Positions 26,534 through 34,148 of a stretch of 47,212 nt of DNA are shown here, piece after piece. A program made the position numbers and the translations under genes. The notes below the pieces were generated by a model. It made no database searches, had not been told where the DNA came from, and worked only from the letters and a program-made list of their open reading frames with translations. Positions within the stretch are counted from its first letter, which is position 1, and every line of letters begins with the position of its first letter. The stretch lies in NCBI GenBank assembly GCA_946059305.1, contig CAMGMU010000008.1, positions 1 through 47,212 of the forward strand, given 5' to 3'. Source of the DNA: an uncultured Bacteroidales bacterium (lineage in GTDB: Bacteria > Bacteroidota > Bacteroidia > Bacteroidales > Paludibacteraceae).

Positions 26534-27232
26534 TTAATTGCAGGTGATAGGGAAATCGAAGTAGGTGTCAGGGTAGGGTTCGTTGTTGAGAGTGAAGTGC
26601 CACCACTCGGTGTCGAGCGGCCGGAATCCGTGACGAAGCATGGCCTCGCGCAGGATGAGACGGTTGGCTTTCTGTTCGGGTGTGATGCCAGCATAGTCGG
26701 GATGCGACAACTCGCCGAAATAGTCAAACACGCCACCCATATCCACCTCTTTGCCCGATTGGATATGTACGAGCGTGAGGTCAACGGTAGAACCGCGGCT
26801 GTGTCCTGAACGAGCGCAGATATAGCCCTCATCGAAAAGTACGGCCTTATCCACTTCGGGGTAGAAAGACGCCTTGGTCAGCGTGTCGTCAAGCTGCTTT
26901 GCCCAACGGATGAAATGGTTGACGGCTGTCTGTGGACGATACGTGTCGTAGATCTTGATGCGGTAGCCTTGTTGGTTTAAGTCGTCGTTCACCCGTTTGA
27001 GCGCTTCTGCAGCCTCGCGCGTGATGATAGCTACCGGGGCTTCGTAACCATCAATACGCGCGCCTACAAAGTTATACGTTGAATAGTAGCGAATCTCCAA
27101 GATAGCATCGGGTACTATGTCCGTGAGTAATACAAAGCCATCAGGCCGCTGCGATGATGTTGTGCTGTTCGGCTTGCCGCAAGCGCAAAGGGAGCATATT
27201 GCGAGAGCGAATAAAAGATAATGCTTTTTCAT
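26534..27232 (-). CDS. D-alanyl-D-alanine dipeptidase (VanX/DdpX-type, M15D), lipoprotein
   Basis: The 232-residue protein has a lipobox LCAC (C18) and all M15D catalytic residues: zinc ligands H144 and D151 in SGHSRGSTVD and H212 in EWWHF, the catalytic base E209, and R99 in YDTYRP. It should hydrolyse D-Ala-D-Ala, for cell-wall turnover or nutrient use. No vanH- or vanA-like gene is nearby, so it is not evidence of glycopeptide resistance. No promoter of the usual type is clear upstream. It lies directly beside the MITE-like element in an accessory-looking zone. Confidence 0.93.
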   Translation of the reverse strand: MKKHYLLFALAICSLCACGKPNSTTSSQRPDGFVLLTDIVPDAILEIRYYSTYNFVGARIDGYEAPVAIITREAAEALKRVNDDLNQQGYRIKIYDTYRPQTAVNHFIRWAKQLDDTLTKASFYPEVDKAVLFDEGYICARSGHSRGSTVDLTLVHIQSGKEVDMGGVFDYFGELSHPDYAGITPEQKANRLILREAMLRHGFRPLDTEWWHFTLNNEPYPDTYFDFPITCN

Positions 27233-27307
27233 ATTGGTGATTGTTGGTGTTACGACACCGAAAGCAAGCTAGCAATCTGCAAAGTACAAGTGTGTTGCGA
27301 TGGGCGG

Positions 27308-27424
27308 TTATTCCTTGTACGTATAGGTGACGACAGTTACGTCGGGGTTGTCTCCGTAAATGTAATAAACTGCAATTTTGAGTTTGCTGTATTTCTTTTG
27401 AACGTTTGCGGGGGTAAAATGTCT
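27308..27424 (-). pseudogene. Remnant of a paralogue of the 140-residue lipoprotein
   Basis: The minus-strand frame encodes 38 residues ending VYYIYGDNPDVTVVTYTYKE before a stop. This aligns without gaps to the C-terminus of the lipoprotein at 27971-28393 (VYYIFGDKEDVTVADYTYKE), including the preceding VQ..(Y/F)SKL. An in-frame TGA lies immediately upstream and no start codon exists, so only the 3' end of the gene survives. It points to a past duplication followed by deletion. Confidence 0.8.
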
Positions 27425-27475
27425 TCAAGTTGGATTCCTTTAAGAGGGTATTTTTGAACCACTAAAAAGGTACTT

Positions 27476-27799
27476 CTAAAATTTATTCTTGTTCATGCAG
27501 GATTGTTCGTCTTTGGTGCCGTCTGCTCGATAGGTGATATCTTTGGGCTCATTTGCCATGGTTAACTTGGCATTCTGGATAATGGTCTGCAGCTTGATAA
27601 CGGTCTCCTGTTCCGTTCCCCACATGAAGCCATCAGTCTTCTTTCCATCTGAATAGATTAATGTATAGGCCCAACATTTGGCGGTCGTGTTGTCCAACTT
27701 GGTTGCGTCAATATCCAATACACTGACTCCGTTTTGAGGTTGACAAGCGAAAAGTAATGTCATGAAAGTGCACATGAGTGCGATTTGAATTTTTTTCAT
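27476..27799 (-). CDS. Hypothetical small lipoprotein
   Basis: The 107-residue protein has a lipoprotein signal (MKKIQIALMCTFMTLLFAC, C19). The mature part includes AKCWAYTLIYSDGKKTDGFMWGTEQETV and ends in a Lys- and Asn-rich tail. No family recognised. It sits between the full lipoprotein gene and the remnant of its paralogue, so it may have arrived with, or been exposed by, the same rearrangement. A weak promoter-like TTATCTTG lies upstream at about 27848. Function unknown. Confidence 0.65.
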   Translation of the reverse strand: MKKIQIALMCTFMTLLFACQPQNGVSVLDIDATKLDNTTAKCWAYTLIYSDGKKTDGFMWGTEQETVIKLQTIIQNAKLTMANEPKDITYRADGTKDEQSCMNKNKF

Positions 27800-27890
27800 T
27801 GCTTTACTATCTTGAGTTTATATATGTTATTCAATTAGTCGTGTTTGCAAGATAATTTTAGTTTTCGAATCTCAGTCTTGCGTCTGGATA

Positions 27891-27930
27891 GCAGCAGGTA
27901 GCAGGCGATGAGGCCTGCATACCTGTCTGC
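27891..27930. other. Interrupted long hairpin between two lipoprotein genes
   Basis: GCAG...GGTAGCAGGC pairs with GCCTGCATACC...CTGC around a GATGAG loop, a long stem with small interruptions. A T-rich stretch follows only on the plus strand, where there is no gene, so it is not a standard terminator for the leftward lipoprotein genes. Confidence 0.4.
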
Positions 27931-27970
27931 TCTGTTTGGTTTTTAATGCATTAACGGTGACAAATAGAAG

Positions 27971-28393
27971 TTATTCTTTGTAAGTGTAGTCGGCTACAGT
28001 AACATCTTCTTTATCTCCGAATATATAATACACTCTGATGCCTAATTTAGAGAATCTATCTTGTACTTTTACGGGATTACCGTACTTTTCTTTAATCTCT
28101 GCGTCAGCATCTTTAGCTGCTTGGATAACTGCATTCTTGACTTTTGTCTCATCGTTTTGGCGACGGATAATTACGTCTTCACCAAACGATTCGCCCAATT
28201 GCAGTAAATGCGCATCGAATACTTTTTTCAGTTCGGTCTCGTTTAAGCCCTCTGTTTCTTCAACGAGTGTACCACTAGAGGAACCGAAATACGTTCTGCA
28301 ATAAACGATTACATCACTGGTTTCTGTTGTGCAGCCGGTCATGCCCAGCAAGATGGTTACCATAGTAGCCAATACAAATGATAGTTTCTTCAT
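27971..28393 (-). CDS. Hypothetical lipoprotein, 140 residues
   Basis: A lipoprotein signal (MKKLSFVLATMVTILLGMTGC, lipobox MTGC, C21) is followed by a mainly helical middle (ELKKVFDAHLLQLGESFG, NAVIQAAKDADAEIKEKYG) and a C-terminal beta hairpin (RVYYIFGDKEDVTVADYTYKE). No known family. A remnant of a paralogue lies 550 bp downstream, showing that this is a duplicated gene. It has its own promoter with a leader of about 90 nt. Confidence 0.72.
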   Translation of the reverse strand: MKKLSFVLATMVTILLGMTGCTTETSDVIVYCRTYFGSSSGTLVEETEGLNETELKKVFDAHLLQLGESFGEDVIIRRQNDETKVKNAVIQAAKDADAEIKEKYGNPVKVQDRFSKLGIRVYYIFGDKEDVTVADYTYKE

Positions 28394-28489
28394 AATTGTG
28401 TTGTTTATTAGTTATTAATGGATAAAATTGTCAGCATTTTGCCGAAATGTATTATTTGTTAGTATTGCGGCTTTGTCAATTCGAACGTG

Positions 28490-28520
28490 CAAAGATACAA
28501 CAATTTTTTCGAAGTACAAA
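28490..28520 (-). promoter_or_regulatory. Promoter of the 140-residue lipoprotein
   Basis: Minus-strand TATCTTTG (28490-28497) and TTTG (28517-28520) with a 19-nt spacer. Confidence 0.75.
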
Positions 28521-28681
28521 AAAAATAAGCGTTTTTTGTGTTCTATATGTTATTTATACAGAATTTGTATGAAAATGTTGCATTATATTACATTTATTCC
28601 ATAACGATGTAAGGCATCATGAGCTATGTGCAGGATGCCTTTGTAGGGTGTAATGGGCAGTTAAGCCTCTTTGGTATAGGT
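28521..28681. other. AT-rich intergenic stretch with one perfect hairpin
   Basis: No gene is visible. A perfect 8-bp stem AAGGCATC/GATGCCTT lies at 28611-28641 with a 15-nt loop and no U-run. It may help end ispE transcription, but this is weak. Confidence 0.4.
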
Positions 28682-28737
28682 TATAGGTGGGTTCTAAAAA
28701 TTCCCACTTAAACAGCTAATTTGCGAACCCACCTATA
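28682..28737. repeat. 56-bp inverted-repeat element overlapping the ispE stop
   Basis: Perfect 13-bp arms TATAGGTGGGTTC (28682-28694) and GAACCCACCTATA (28725-28737) have the same sequence as the ends of the 211-bp element. The right arm includes the ispE stop codon (28733-28735). An internal copy of the GTGGGTTCTAAAAATTCCCAC form lies at 28687-28707. It may be a minimal internal-deletion form of the MITE-like family and would also fold as a hairpin in mRNA. Confidence 0.65.
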
Positions 28738-29596
28738 GCAGTTGCTGGTGGATGAAGCAATTGGGGAAGAGGGCATCGAGGGAGTCGTATCCAGTGCGAG
28801 TGAGGGCTTCTTGGAGCGAAGTCTGGCTGTCAAACAAGCCGAAGACGGTAGCACCACTGCCGGACATGGCGGCATAGCACGCTCCTAACTGCTCCAGCTG
28901 CTGCTTGACGGCTGCAATCTCGGGGAAGAGCGGGAAGACCGTACGCTCAAAATCGTTGGTCAGTTGGCTGAGCTCATGCACGTCTCGGATTCCCGTTTCG
29001 CCCTGTTCTTCTCTCCTTTGGATGCCCCGATAGGCTTGGGCGGTACTGACCGCACACGAAGGCTTCACGAGCACAATCCATTTGCCTCTGATCTGCTCCA
29101 AGACTGCCTCCGGCACCTCAGAGAATATATTGCCAATGCCCTCGGCAAAGCGTGGACGGTTCTGAATGAAGAACGCACAATCGGCACCGAGTGGCGATAC
29201 GATAGCTTCCATCTCTTCATCGGTCAGCCCTAAAGAGAAGAGCGTATTGACCGCCTTCACCATATAAGCGGCATCGGCCGAACCGCCTCCCAAACCGGCA
29301 CCAAAGGGTATGAGTTTGCGAAAACGAATGGCTACCGGTCCTACTTGAGGATAGCGCTCCCGCATCGCGAGATACGCACGGATAATCAGGTTATCCTCTG
29401 GGGAGCAATCCACTGTAAGACCCTCTTGCACAAACGTATATGGCTGCTCTGAAGAGGTCGCCAATGGCATAACTTCCAGTTCATCGTGAAGCTCCGTTAC
29501 AGGCAGAAAAATCGTTTCCAAATCGTGATAACCATCTGCTCGTTTGCGCATTACGGCCAATCCGAGATTGATTTTGGCGTTGGGGTAAAGAATCAT
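28733..29596 (-). CDS. ispE: 4-diphosphocytidyl-2-C-methyl-D-erythritol kinase
   Basis: This GHMP kinase phosphorylates CDP-ME in the MEP isoprenoid pathway. The 287-residue protein starts MILYPNAKINLGLAV, has the GHMP loop PFGAGLGGGSADAAYM (97-112) and the C-terminal MSGSGATVFGLF block. ispF of the same pathway is at 33666-34136, so the organism makes isoprenoids by MEP. The stop codon lies in an inverted-repeat element, which may have replaced the original C-terminal codons. It has its own promoter divergent from DUF349. Confidence 0.96.
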   Translation of the reverse strand: MILYPNAKINLGLAVMRKRADGYHDLETIFLPVTELHDELEVMPLATSSEQPYTFVQEGLTVDCSPEDNLIIRAYLAMRERYPQVGPVAIRFRKLIPFGAGLGGGSADAAYMVKAVNTLFSLGLTDEEMEAIVSPLGADCAFFIQNRPRFAEGIGNIFSEVPEAVLEQIRGKWIVLVKPSCAVSTAQAYRGIQRREEQGETGIRDVHELSQLTNDFERTVFPLFPEIAAVKQQLEQLGACYAAMSGSGATVFGLFDSQTSLQEALTRTGYDSLDALFPNCFIHQQLL

Positions 29597-29617
29597 ATCG
29601 CGATAAAAATTTTTCTA

Positions 29618-29648
29618 CAAAAGTAGTAATATTTAGCGAAAACAGCAA
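29618..29648 (-). promoter_or_regulatory. Promoter of ispE
   Basis: Minus-strand TACTTTTG (29618-29625) and TTG (29646-29648) with a 20-nt spacer; the leader is about 15 nt. Confidence 0.72.
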
Positions 29649-29707
29649 TAAAAACGCATCAGAAAGGCCGTTTGACTGCAAAAAAAGTGAAATAAACCAT
29701 TTTTTTC

Positions 29708-29738
29708 TTGCGTATATTGTAAAAAATGTGTATCTTTG
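29708..29738 (+). promoter_or_regulatory. Promoter of DUF349-ftsE
   Basis: TTG at 29708-29710, a 20-nt spacer and TATCTTTG at 29731-29738. The ATG at 29810 leaves a leader of about 65 nt. Confidence 0.8.
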
Positions 29739-29809
29739 CACCTCAAATTAGAATCCCTTTGTTGGGACATTTTTTAGAAAACACAATCGTCAACGTTAAC
29801 GACAACAAC

Positions 29810-31264
29810 ATGGAAAAAGTGGAACTCATGGAGCAGCTCAAGGGTCTGCTCGGCAATGATGTAACGGAAATCAAAGAACAGGTGGAAGAGATTAAGAGTC
29901 AGTTCTACCGCCTCTATCGTCAGGAACAGGAAGCCGCTCGCAAGCAAGCAGAAGAAGCCGGAGAGGCGTTTACTGCAGCAGCTGATGAGGTGGAAACCGA
30001 ATTCCGCCAATTGCTGCAAGTGTATAAAACGCAGCGTGCAGAAGCAGCTGCCAAGCGTGAAGAGGAGATGAAGCAGAATCAGCTCCGCAAAGAGCGCATC
30101 ATCGATATGATGAAGCAGTTGGCAGAGAGCGAGACTGCTGACGTAAGCAACAACATGCAGCAGATGCGTGACCTGCAAGCCGAATGGAAAACCATCGGAC
30201 CGGTGCCCGCTCCTATGGTAGCTACCCTCCAGAAGCAGTATGCTATGTATCAGGAGAAGTTCTATGATTTGGTGAAAATCAACTATGAGCTCCGCGAATA
30301 TGACTTCAAGAAGAACCTCGAGCAGAAAGAAGCACTCATTGCCGAGGCGCTTGCTCTGCAGGAGAAAGCAGATATCGTAGAGGCTAACCGCATTCTCCAG
30401 AAACTCCACGAAGAATGGGCGGAGATTGGACCCGTAGCCCGCGACCTGCGCGAGGACCTGTGGAACCGCTTTAAGGAGGCATCTACCGTTATCAATAAGC
30501 GCCATCAGGAGTATTTCGATCAGCTCCATCAGCGCGAGCAGGAGAACCTCGTGAAGAAAGAGGCACTCGTAGCGCAGATACGTGACCTCGACTACGAGGA
30601 TTTCAAGACCAATAAGCAGTGGGACGATGCTACCGCCATGGTACAGGCTCTGCAGGCTGAATGGCGCACTATCGGCTTTGCTCCCAAGAAAAACAATCAG
30701 ATTATTTACGACGAGTTCCGCTCTTATACCGATAAGTTCTTTGCCGCCAAGACTGCTTTCTATAAATCGCTCCGCGATGAGCTCTCAGAGAACCTGAAGC
30801 GCAAGCGCGAGTTGGTAGCCGAAGCAGAGGCGCTCAAGGATAGCACCGACTGGCGCGAGACTGCGGATAAGCTCATCGAGCTTCAAAAGCGCTGGAAAGA
30901 GGTAGGACCGGTAGCGCGCAAGTACTCCGATGAGGTTTGGAAGCAGTTTACCGCTGCTTGTGACTATTTCTTCGAGCAAAAGAAAGCCGCTCGTAAGGCT
31001 GACCATGCTGCTTATCTCGAGCGTCAGGCCGCACGTCAGAACCAGCAGAAGAAAGAGGTGGCTGCTGAGAATGACCGTCGTAAGTTGGTTCGCATGTATG
31101 AGACCCTACTGGCTGAGACCAAGACCATGGAGAACAACATGGGATTCTTCTCCGGAAAAGCTGAAGGATTGCTCAAAGGTATGCAGCAGAAAATCGAACT
31201 CAACAAGGCCCGTATGGCAGAGATTGAAGCGAAAATCAACGAACTCGATGCTGCTGCCGAGTAA
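29810..31264 (+). CDS. DUF349 repeat protein
   Basis: The 484-residue, highly charged, coiled-coil-rich protein carries four DUF349 repeats marked by tryptophans 126, 203, 285 and 362 in WKTIGP, WAEIGP, WRTIGF and WKEVGP, spaced about 77-82 residues. It lacks a signal peptide. The family is common in Bacteroidota and of uncertain function. The ATG at 29810 is chosen because the open frame upstream (to 29726) crosses the promoter. It is followed by ftsE after 51 nt, a frequent pairing that hints at a role near cell division, not demonstrated here. Confidence 0.92.
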   Translation: MEKVELMEQLKGLLGNDVTEIKEQVEEIKSQFYRLYRQEQEAARKQAEEAGEAFTAAADEVETEFRQLLQVYKTQRAEAAAKREEEMKQNQLRKERIIDMMKQLAESETADVSNNMQQMRDLQAEWKTIGPVPAPMVATLQKQYAMYQEKFYDLVKINYELREYDFKKNLEQKEALIAEALALQEKADIVEANRILQKLHEEWAEIGPVARDLREDLWNRFKEASTVINKRHQEYFDQLHQREQENLVKKEALVAQIRDLDYEDFKTNKQWDDATAMVQALQAEWRTIGFAPKKNNQIIYDEFRSYTDKFFAAKTAFYKSLRDELSENLKRKRELVAEAEALKDSTDWRETADKLIELQKRWKEVGPVARKYSDEVWKQFTAACDYFFEQKKAARKADHAAYLERQAARQNQQKKEVAAENDRRKLVRMYETLLAETKTMENNMGFFSGKAEGLLKGMQQKIELNKARMAEIEAKINELDAAAE

Positions 31265-31315
31265 GATTCCGTTTGGTGAACTCGCGCATGCTACATGTCC
31301 TCATTTGAATAAGCA

Positions 31316-31975
31316 ATGTTAATCACTTATAAAAACGTAGATGTTCATCAGGCTGAGCATATTGTGCTCCGTGATGTGACTTTTGATATCGATTCTGGTC
31401 AGATGGTGTATCTGCTCGGTAGGGTAGGCTGTGGTAAATCCACGCTGATGAAGACCTTTTATGGCGAATTGCCCATAGCTGCCGGAGAAGCGCGTTTCCT
31501 TGACTACAATCTTACCCAACTCAAGCGCAAGCAGATACCGTTTTTGAGACGTAAGATAGGTATCGTTTTTCAGGATTTTCAGTTGCTTACTGACCGTACG
31601 GTTGAGGAAAACCTGCTCTTTGTGCTGAAGGCTACCGGTTGGAAAGATAAGCACGTGATGATTGAACATGTCCATCAGGTGCTGGAGCAGGTGGGAATGG
31701 CTGATAAAGCGTATAAGATGCCGCATCAGCTCTCCGGAGGTGAGCAGCAACGTATCGTGATTGCGCGTGCGCTACTTAACTCTCCCGAGATTATCCTTGC
31801 AGACGAACCTACCGGAAACCTCGACCATGAGACGGGTGATGAGATTATGCAGCTCCTGAGCGCCATTCAGAAAGCCGGCACTACGGTGATTATGAGTACG
31901 CATAACCTCGAGTGGGTAAGCCGATATCCCGGACGTGAGTTCCATTTTGAGGGCGGCAAGATTACTGAAGTATAA
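31316..31975 (+). CDS. ftsE: Cell division ATP-binding protein FtsE
   Basis: The 219-residue ABC ATPase has Walker A GRVGCGKS (35-42), signature LSGGEQQR (139-146) and Walker [13 protein letters not shown] (159-170). The block [16 protein letters not shown] is typical of FtsE, which acts with FtsX to control peptidoglycan hydrolases at the septum. No ftsX is adjacent, so the partner is presumably elsewhere. It ends before a strong terminator. Confidence 0.9.
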   Translation: MLITYKNVDVHQAEHIVLRDVTFDIDSGQMVYLLGRVGCGKSTLMKTFYGELPIAAGEARFLDYNLTQLKRKQIPFLRRKIGIVFQDFQLLTDRTVEENLLFVLKATGWKDKHVMIEHVHQVLEQVGMADKAYKMPHQLSGGEQQRIVIARALLNSPEIILADEPTGNLDHETGDEIMQLLSAIQKAGTTVIMSTHNLEWVSRYPGREFHFEGGKITEV

Positions 31976-32030
31976 GATGAAGGTTTCCAATAGTTGGATA
32001 GCTTCAGCAAAATGAGAGAATATATAGCAG

Positions 32031-32059
32031 AAAAGGTTGCTCAATGAGCAACCTTTTTT
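32031..32059 (+). terminator. Terminator of DUF349-ftsE
   Basis: The stem AAAAGGTTGCTC/GAGCAACCTTTT has a 3-nt loop and runs into a T tract. Its A-rich left arm gives a U-tract for the opposite strand too, so it could also stop leftward sufE transcripts. Confidence 0.92.
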
Positions 32060-32121
32060 CTATCCTAAGGACTATCCGTTGGGACGTATTTGTGTTTTAA
32101 GCGCCATTATGCCATAAGGAA

Positions 32122-32544
32122 TTACTGCTTAGCTTGGAATGCGAGGGCGTATAGCCGCATCTGCTTGAGCATAGCTACGAGGCCATTGCTACGAGTGGGG
32201 GAGAGGTGCTCTTGCAAACCGATAGCATCGATGAAATAGAGTTCTGCCTTGCTGATTTCTTCAGGCGTATGCTCAGAGAGCACCTTTATCAGCAATGCTA
32301 CGATGCCTTTTACGAGGATAGCATCGGAGTCACCACGGAAGCAGACCAGACCTTGTTCGTTGAGTTGGGCGTCAATCCATACTTTTGACTGACAACCATC
32401 TATCAGATTTTGGTCGGTCTTGCATTCCTCGGGCAGCGGCTCGAGATCATTTCCTAAATCTATAAGGAGCGAATAACGATCCATCCAATCCTCAAAATCC
32501 GCAAATTCAGCGATGATTTCGTCTTGTATTTCGTTGATAGACAT
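32122..32544 (-). CDS. sufE: SufE family sulfur-transfer protein
   Basis: SufE accepts persulfide sulfur from SufS for Fe-S cluster assembly. The 140-residue protein has the acceptor cysteine C51 in LIDGCQSKVWI and the family block YSLLIDLGNDLEPLPEE before it. No sufS or sufBCD gene is nearby. It is the last gene of a leftward run, 75 nt after aroK, with a repeat fragment in the gap. Confidence 0.95.
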   Translation of the reverse strand: MSINEIQDEIIAEFADFEDWMDRYSLLIDLGNDLEPLPEECKTDQNLIDGCQSKVWIDAQLNEQGLVCFRGDSDAILVKGIVALLIKVLSEHTPEEISKAELYFIDAIGLQEHLSPTRSNGLVAMLKQMRLYALAFQAKQ

Positions 32545-32587
32545 TGTATTTATATTGGGTCAAACAGTTGATTTACTATTTTGGAGA

Positions 32588-32605
32588 GTGGGATTTAAGA
32601 ACCCA
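32588..32605. repeat. Degenerate copy of the MITE-end repeat before sufE
   Basis: GTGGGATTTAAGAACCCA resembles the repeat ends elsewhere in the window (5' GTGGGAATTATTAGAACCCAC) but has lost two bases. It lies in the aroK-sufE gap. Confidence 0.45.
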
Positions 32606-32619
32606 TAGAAAGCGGTTTC

Positions 32620-33192
32620 TTAAAGTTCTCTTTTAATGATTTGGTATATGTGTTCGGCTATCTCTTCGTCGTTGGATTCATGCAAATCCTCAGGCGCATC
32701 GATGATAAAATCTGCCTGCTCGTAATAATCCTTTCTCGCCTCGAGATGTTGCTCTACAAAATGGAGCATCTTCTCCTCCTCCGTTTCACCTTCTGCCGCA
32801 TTCATTCCATCTACCGCCACAGGACGCTGGGTAATGCCCGAAAGGAAGAGGCGCTTAGTGAGTTGATCGGGCCGCCATCGAAGGTAAAAAGAAGTGCCGA
32901 GTTCGTGTAAGCACTCCATATTATCTTCCCAGCAAGGGTAGCCGCCCCCTGTGGCATAAATCACCTTCTCGATGGGCAATTCCGCCAGTTTCTCTACACA
33001 GTCTTTCTCTTGCTTGCGGAACGCTTCCATTCCGAATTGGCGAATATATTCGCCGGTAGTATAGCCGTTGATTTCTAAGAAAGCATCGTCTAAATCTACA
33101 AAATGCCACCCGAGTTTTTCTGCCAGCAGTTTGCCTGCTGTCGTTTTTCCGGAGGCCATATATCCTATCAAGTAAACAGGTAAAAGCATCAT
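32620..33192 (-). CDS. aroK: Shikimate kinase
   Basis: This kinase phosphorylates shikimate on the route to chorismate. The 190-residue protein has Walker A GYMASGKT (10-17), the DLDD shikimate-binding block (34-37), the GGG glycine motif in YATGGGYPCW, and the adenine/lid region RPVAVDG. It is somewhat long through an acidic insertion around AAEGETEEEKML. Its neighbours are a DUF3256-like gene upstream and sufE downstream. Confidence 0.94.
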   Translation of the reverse strand: MMLLPVYLIGYMASGKTTAGKLLAEKLGWHFVDLDDAFLEINGYTTGEYIRQFGMEAFRKQEKDCVEKLAELPIEKVIYATGGGYPCWEDNMECLHELGTSFYLRWRPDQLTKRLFLSGITQRPVAVDGMNAAEGETEEEKMLHFVEQHLEARKDYYEQADFIIDAPEDLHESNDEEIAEHIYQIIKREL

Positions 33193-33240
33193 GAAAAAGC
33201 CCTATTGGGCATACAATCATTGGTTAACGAAGCATTTTGC

Positions 33241-33669
33241 TCAGAAATATTGGATGGTATCCTCCGCTGTCTGCTCAATTTGCCAAGGCTGTTTTTCTCT
33301 CCTTATGAGTCGCCAATCAGCGCTATAGACACAAGTGGTGGCGTTGCATATTGGTGCGCACACAACCTGCTCAATGGTGATGATACTGTCTGCTGTATGG
33401 AGGCTGAAATGCAGATTGGGCGTGAGCTGCACGCTGAGATAGTTGCCCGATAAGTCGAGGCTGTCAATATACGAGCGTCCTTCGAATTTGTTTTCAAGGG
33501 TGTCGCTCAAGCCCGCTTTGGCGTATTGGAGCATCTGCAACCGGTGCTGATGGCTCAAGAAAGGACACAAACTGTCGGGCATCGACAACCATGCTTCAGC
33601 TACTGAAGCCTGCCCCCATGCCGCACAAGCGGACAGGGAAATAAGCCATATTACGAGTCGTTTTTTCAT
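33241..33669 (-). CDS. DUF3256-like secreted protein
   Basis: The 142-residue protein has a signal peptide (MKKRLVIWLISLSACAAWGQA) and a start motif WLSMPDSLCPFLSHQHRLQML, typical of DUF3256 proteins of Bacteroidales, followed by a repetitive beta-strand region (SYIDSLDLSGNYLSVQLTPN) and a CNATTCVYSADW block. Function unknown. It overlaps ispF by four bases (ATGA), so the two are coupled. Confidence 0.65.
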   Translation of the reverse strand: MKKRLVIWLISLSACAAWGQASVAEAWLSMPDSLCPFLSHQHRLQMLQYAKAGLSDTLENKFEGRSYIDSLDLSGNYLSVQLTPNLHFSLHTADSIITIEQVVCAPICNATTCVYSADWRLIRREKQPWQIEQTAEDTIQYF

Positions 33670-34136
33670 TGAATCAATACGGTAGCGAATGCTGCCATTC
33701 CTTCTTTTCGGCCTACAAAACCGAGGTGCTCAGTAGTAGTAGCCTTGATGGAGATAACATCTGGATCTACTCCCATTACCTGTGCAAGGCAAACTTGCAT
33801 AGCGGGAATATGCGGATTGATTTTGGGCTTTTCCGCACAAATGGTGCAGTCGCAATTGCCAAACTCATAACCTTTCTCGCGGAGAAGGGCCATCGTTTTC
33901 TTCAGCAGAATCTTGGAGTCGATGCCTTCATACTCATTCCCCTTTACCGGAGGGAAATGGTAGCCTATATCGCGCAAGTTGGCTGCTCCGAGAATGGCAT
34001 CGCAGAGCGCATGAATCAGCACATCGGCATCCGAATGGCCCTCAAGCCCCATTTCTGAAGGAATGCAAATTCCCCCCAACCACAGTTCGCGGTCGGGGGA
34101 AAGTTGATGAACGTCGTATCCGAAACCAACTCTCAT
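33666..34136 (-). CDS. ispF: 2-C-methyl-D-erythritol 2,4-cyclodiphosphate synthase
   Basis: IspF cyclises CDP-ME 2-phosphate in the MEP pathway. The 156-residue protein has metal ligands D8 and H10 in GYDVHQL and H42 in DADVLIHALCDA, and the C-terminal TTTEHLGFVGRKEGMA block. Length is normal. It lies 12 nt after porV in a leftward unit with envelope genes, an arrangement I recall from other Bacteroidales such as Porphyromonas. Confidence 0.97.
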   Translation of the reverse strand: MRVGFGYDVHQLSPDRELWLGGICIPSEMGLEGHSDADVLIHALCDAILGAANLRDIGYHFPPVKGNEYEGIDSKILLKKTMALLREKGYEFGNCDCTICAEKPKINPHIPAMQVCLAQVMGVDPDVISIKATTTEHLGFVGRKEGMAAFATVLIQ

Positions 34137-34148
34137 ATCGGTAGCGGA

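Noticed and set aside
26534..27232. Glycopeptide resistance locus
   Set aside because: A VanX-type dipeptidase is present, but no ligase or dehydrogenase partner (vanA/vanH) nor vanRS occurs nearby; a cell-wall recycling role is likelier.
27141..27428. 95-residue frame over the pseudogene remnant
   Set aside because: It is in a different frame from the one that aligns with the neighbouring lipoprotein, and it overlaps the VanX signal region.
29774..30529. 251-residue frame antisense to DUF349
   Set aside because: It is a shadow of the coiled-coil gene, rich in Leu and Phe as expected from reverse-read Glu/Lys codons.
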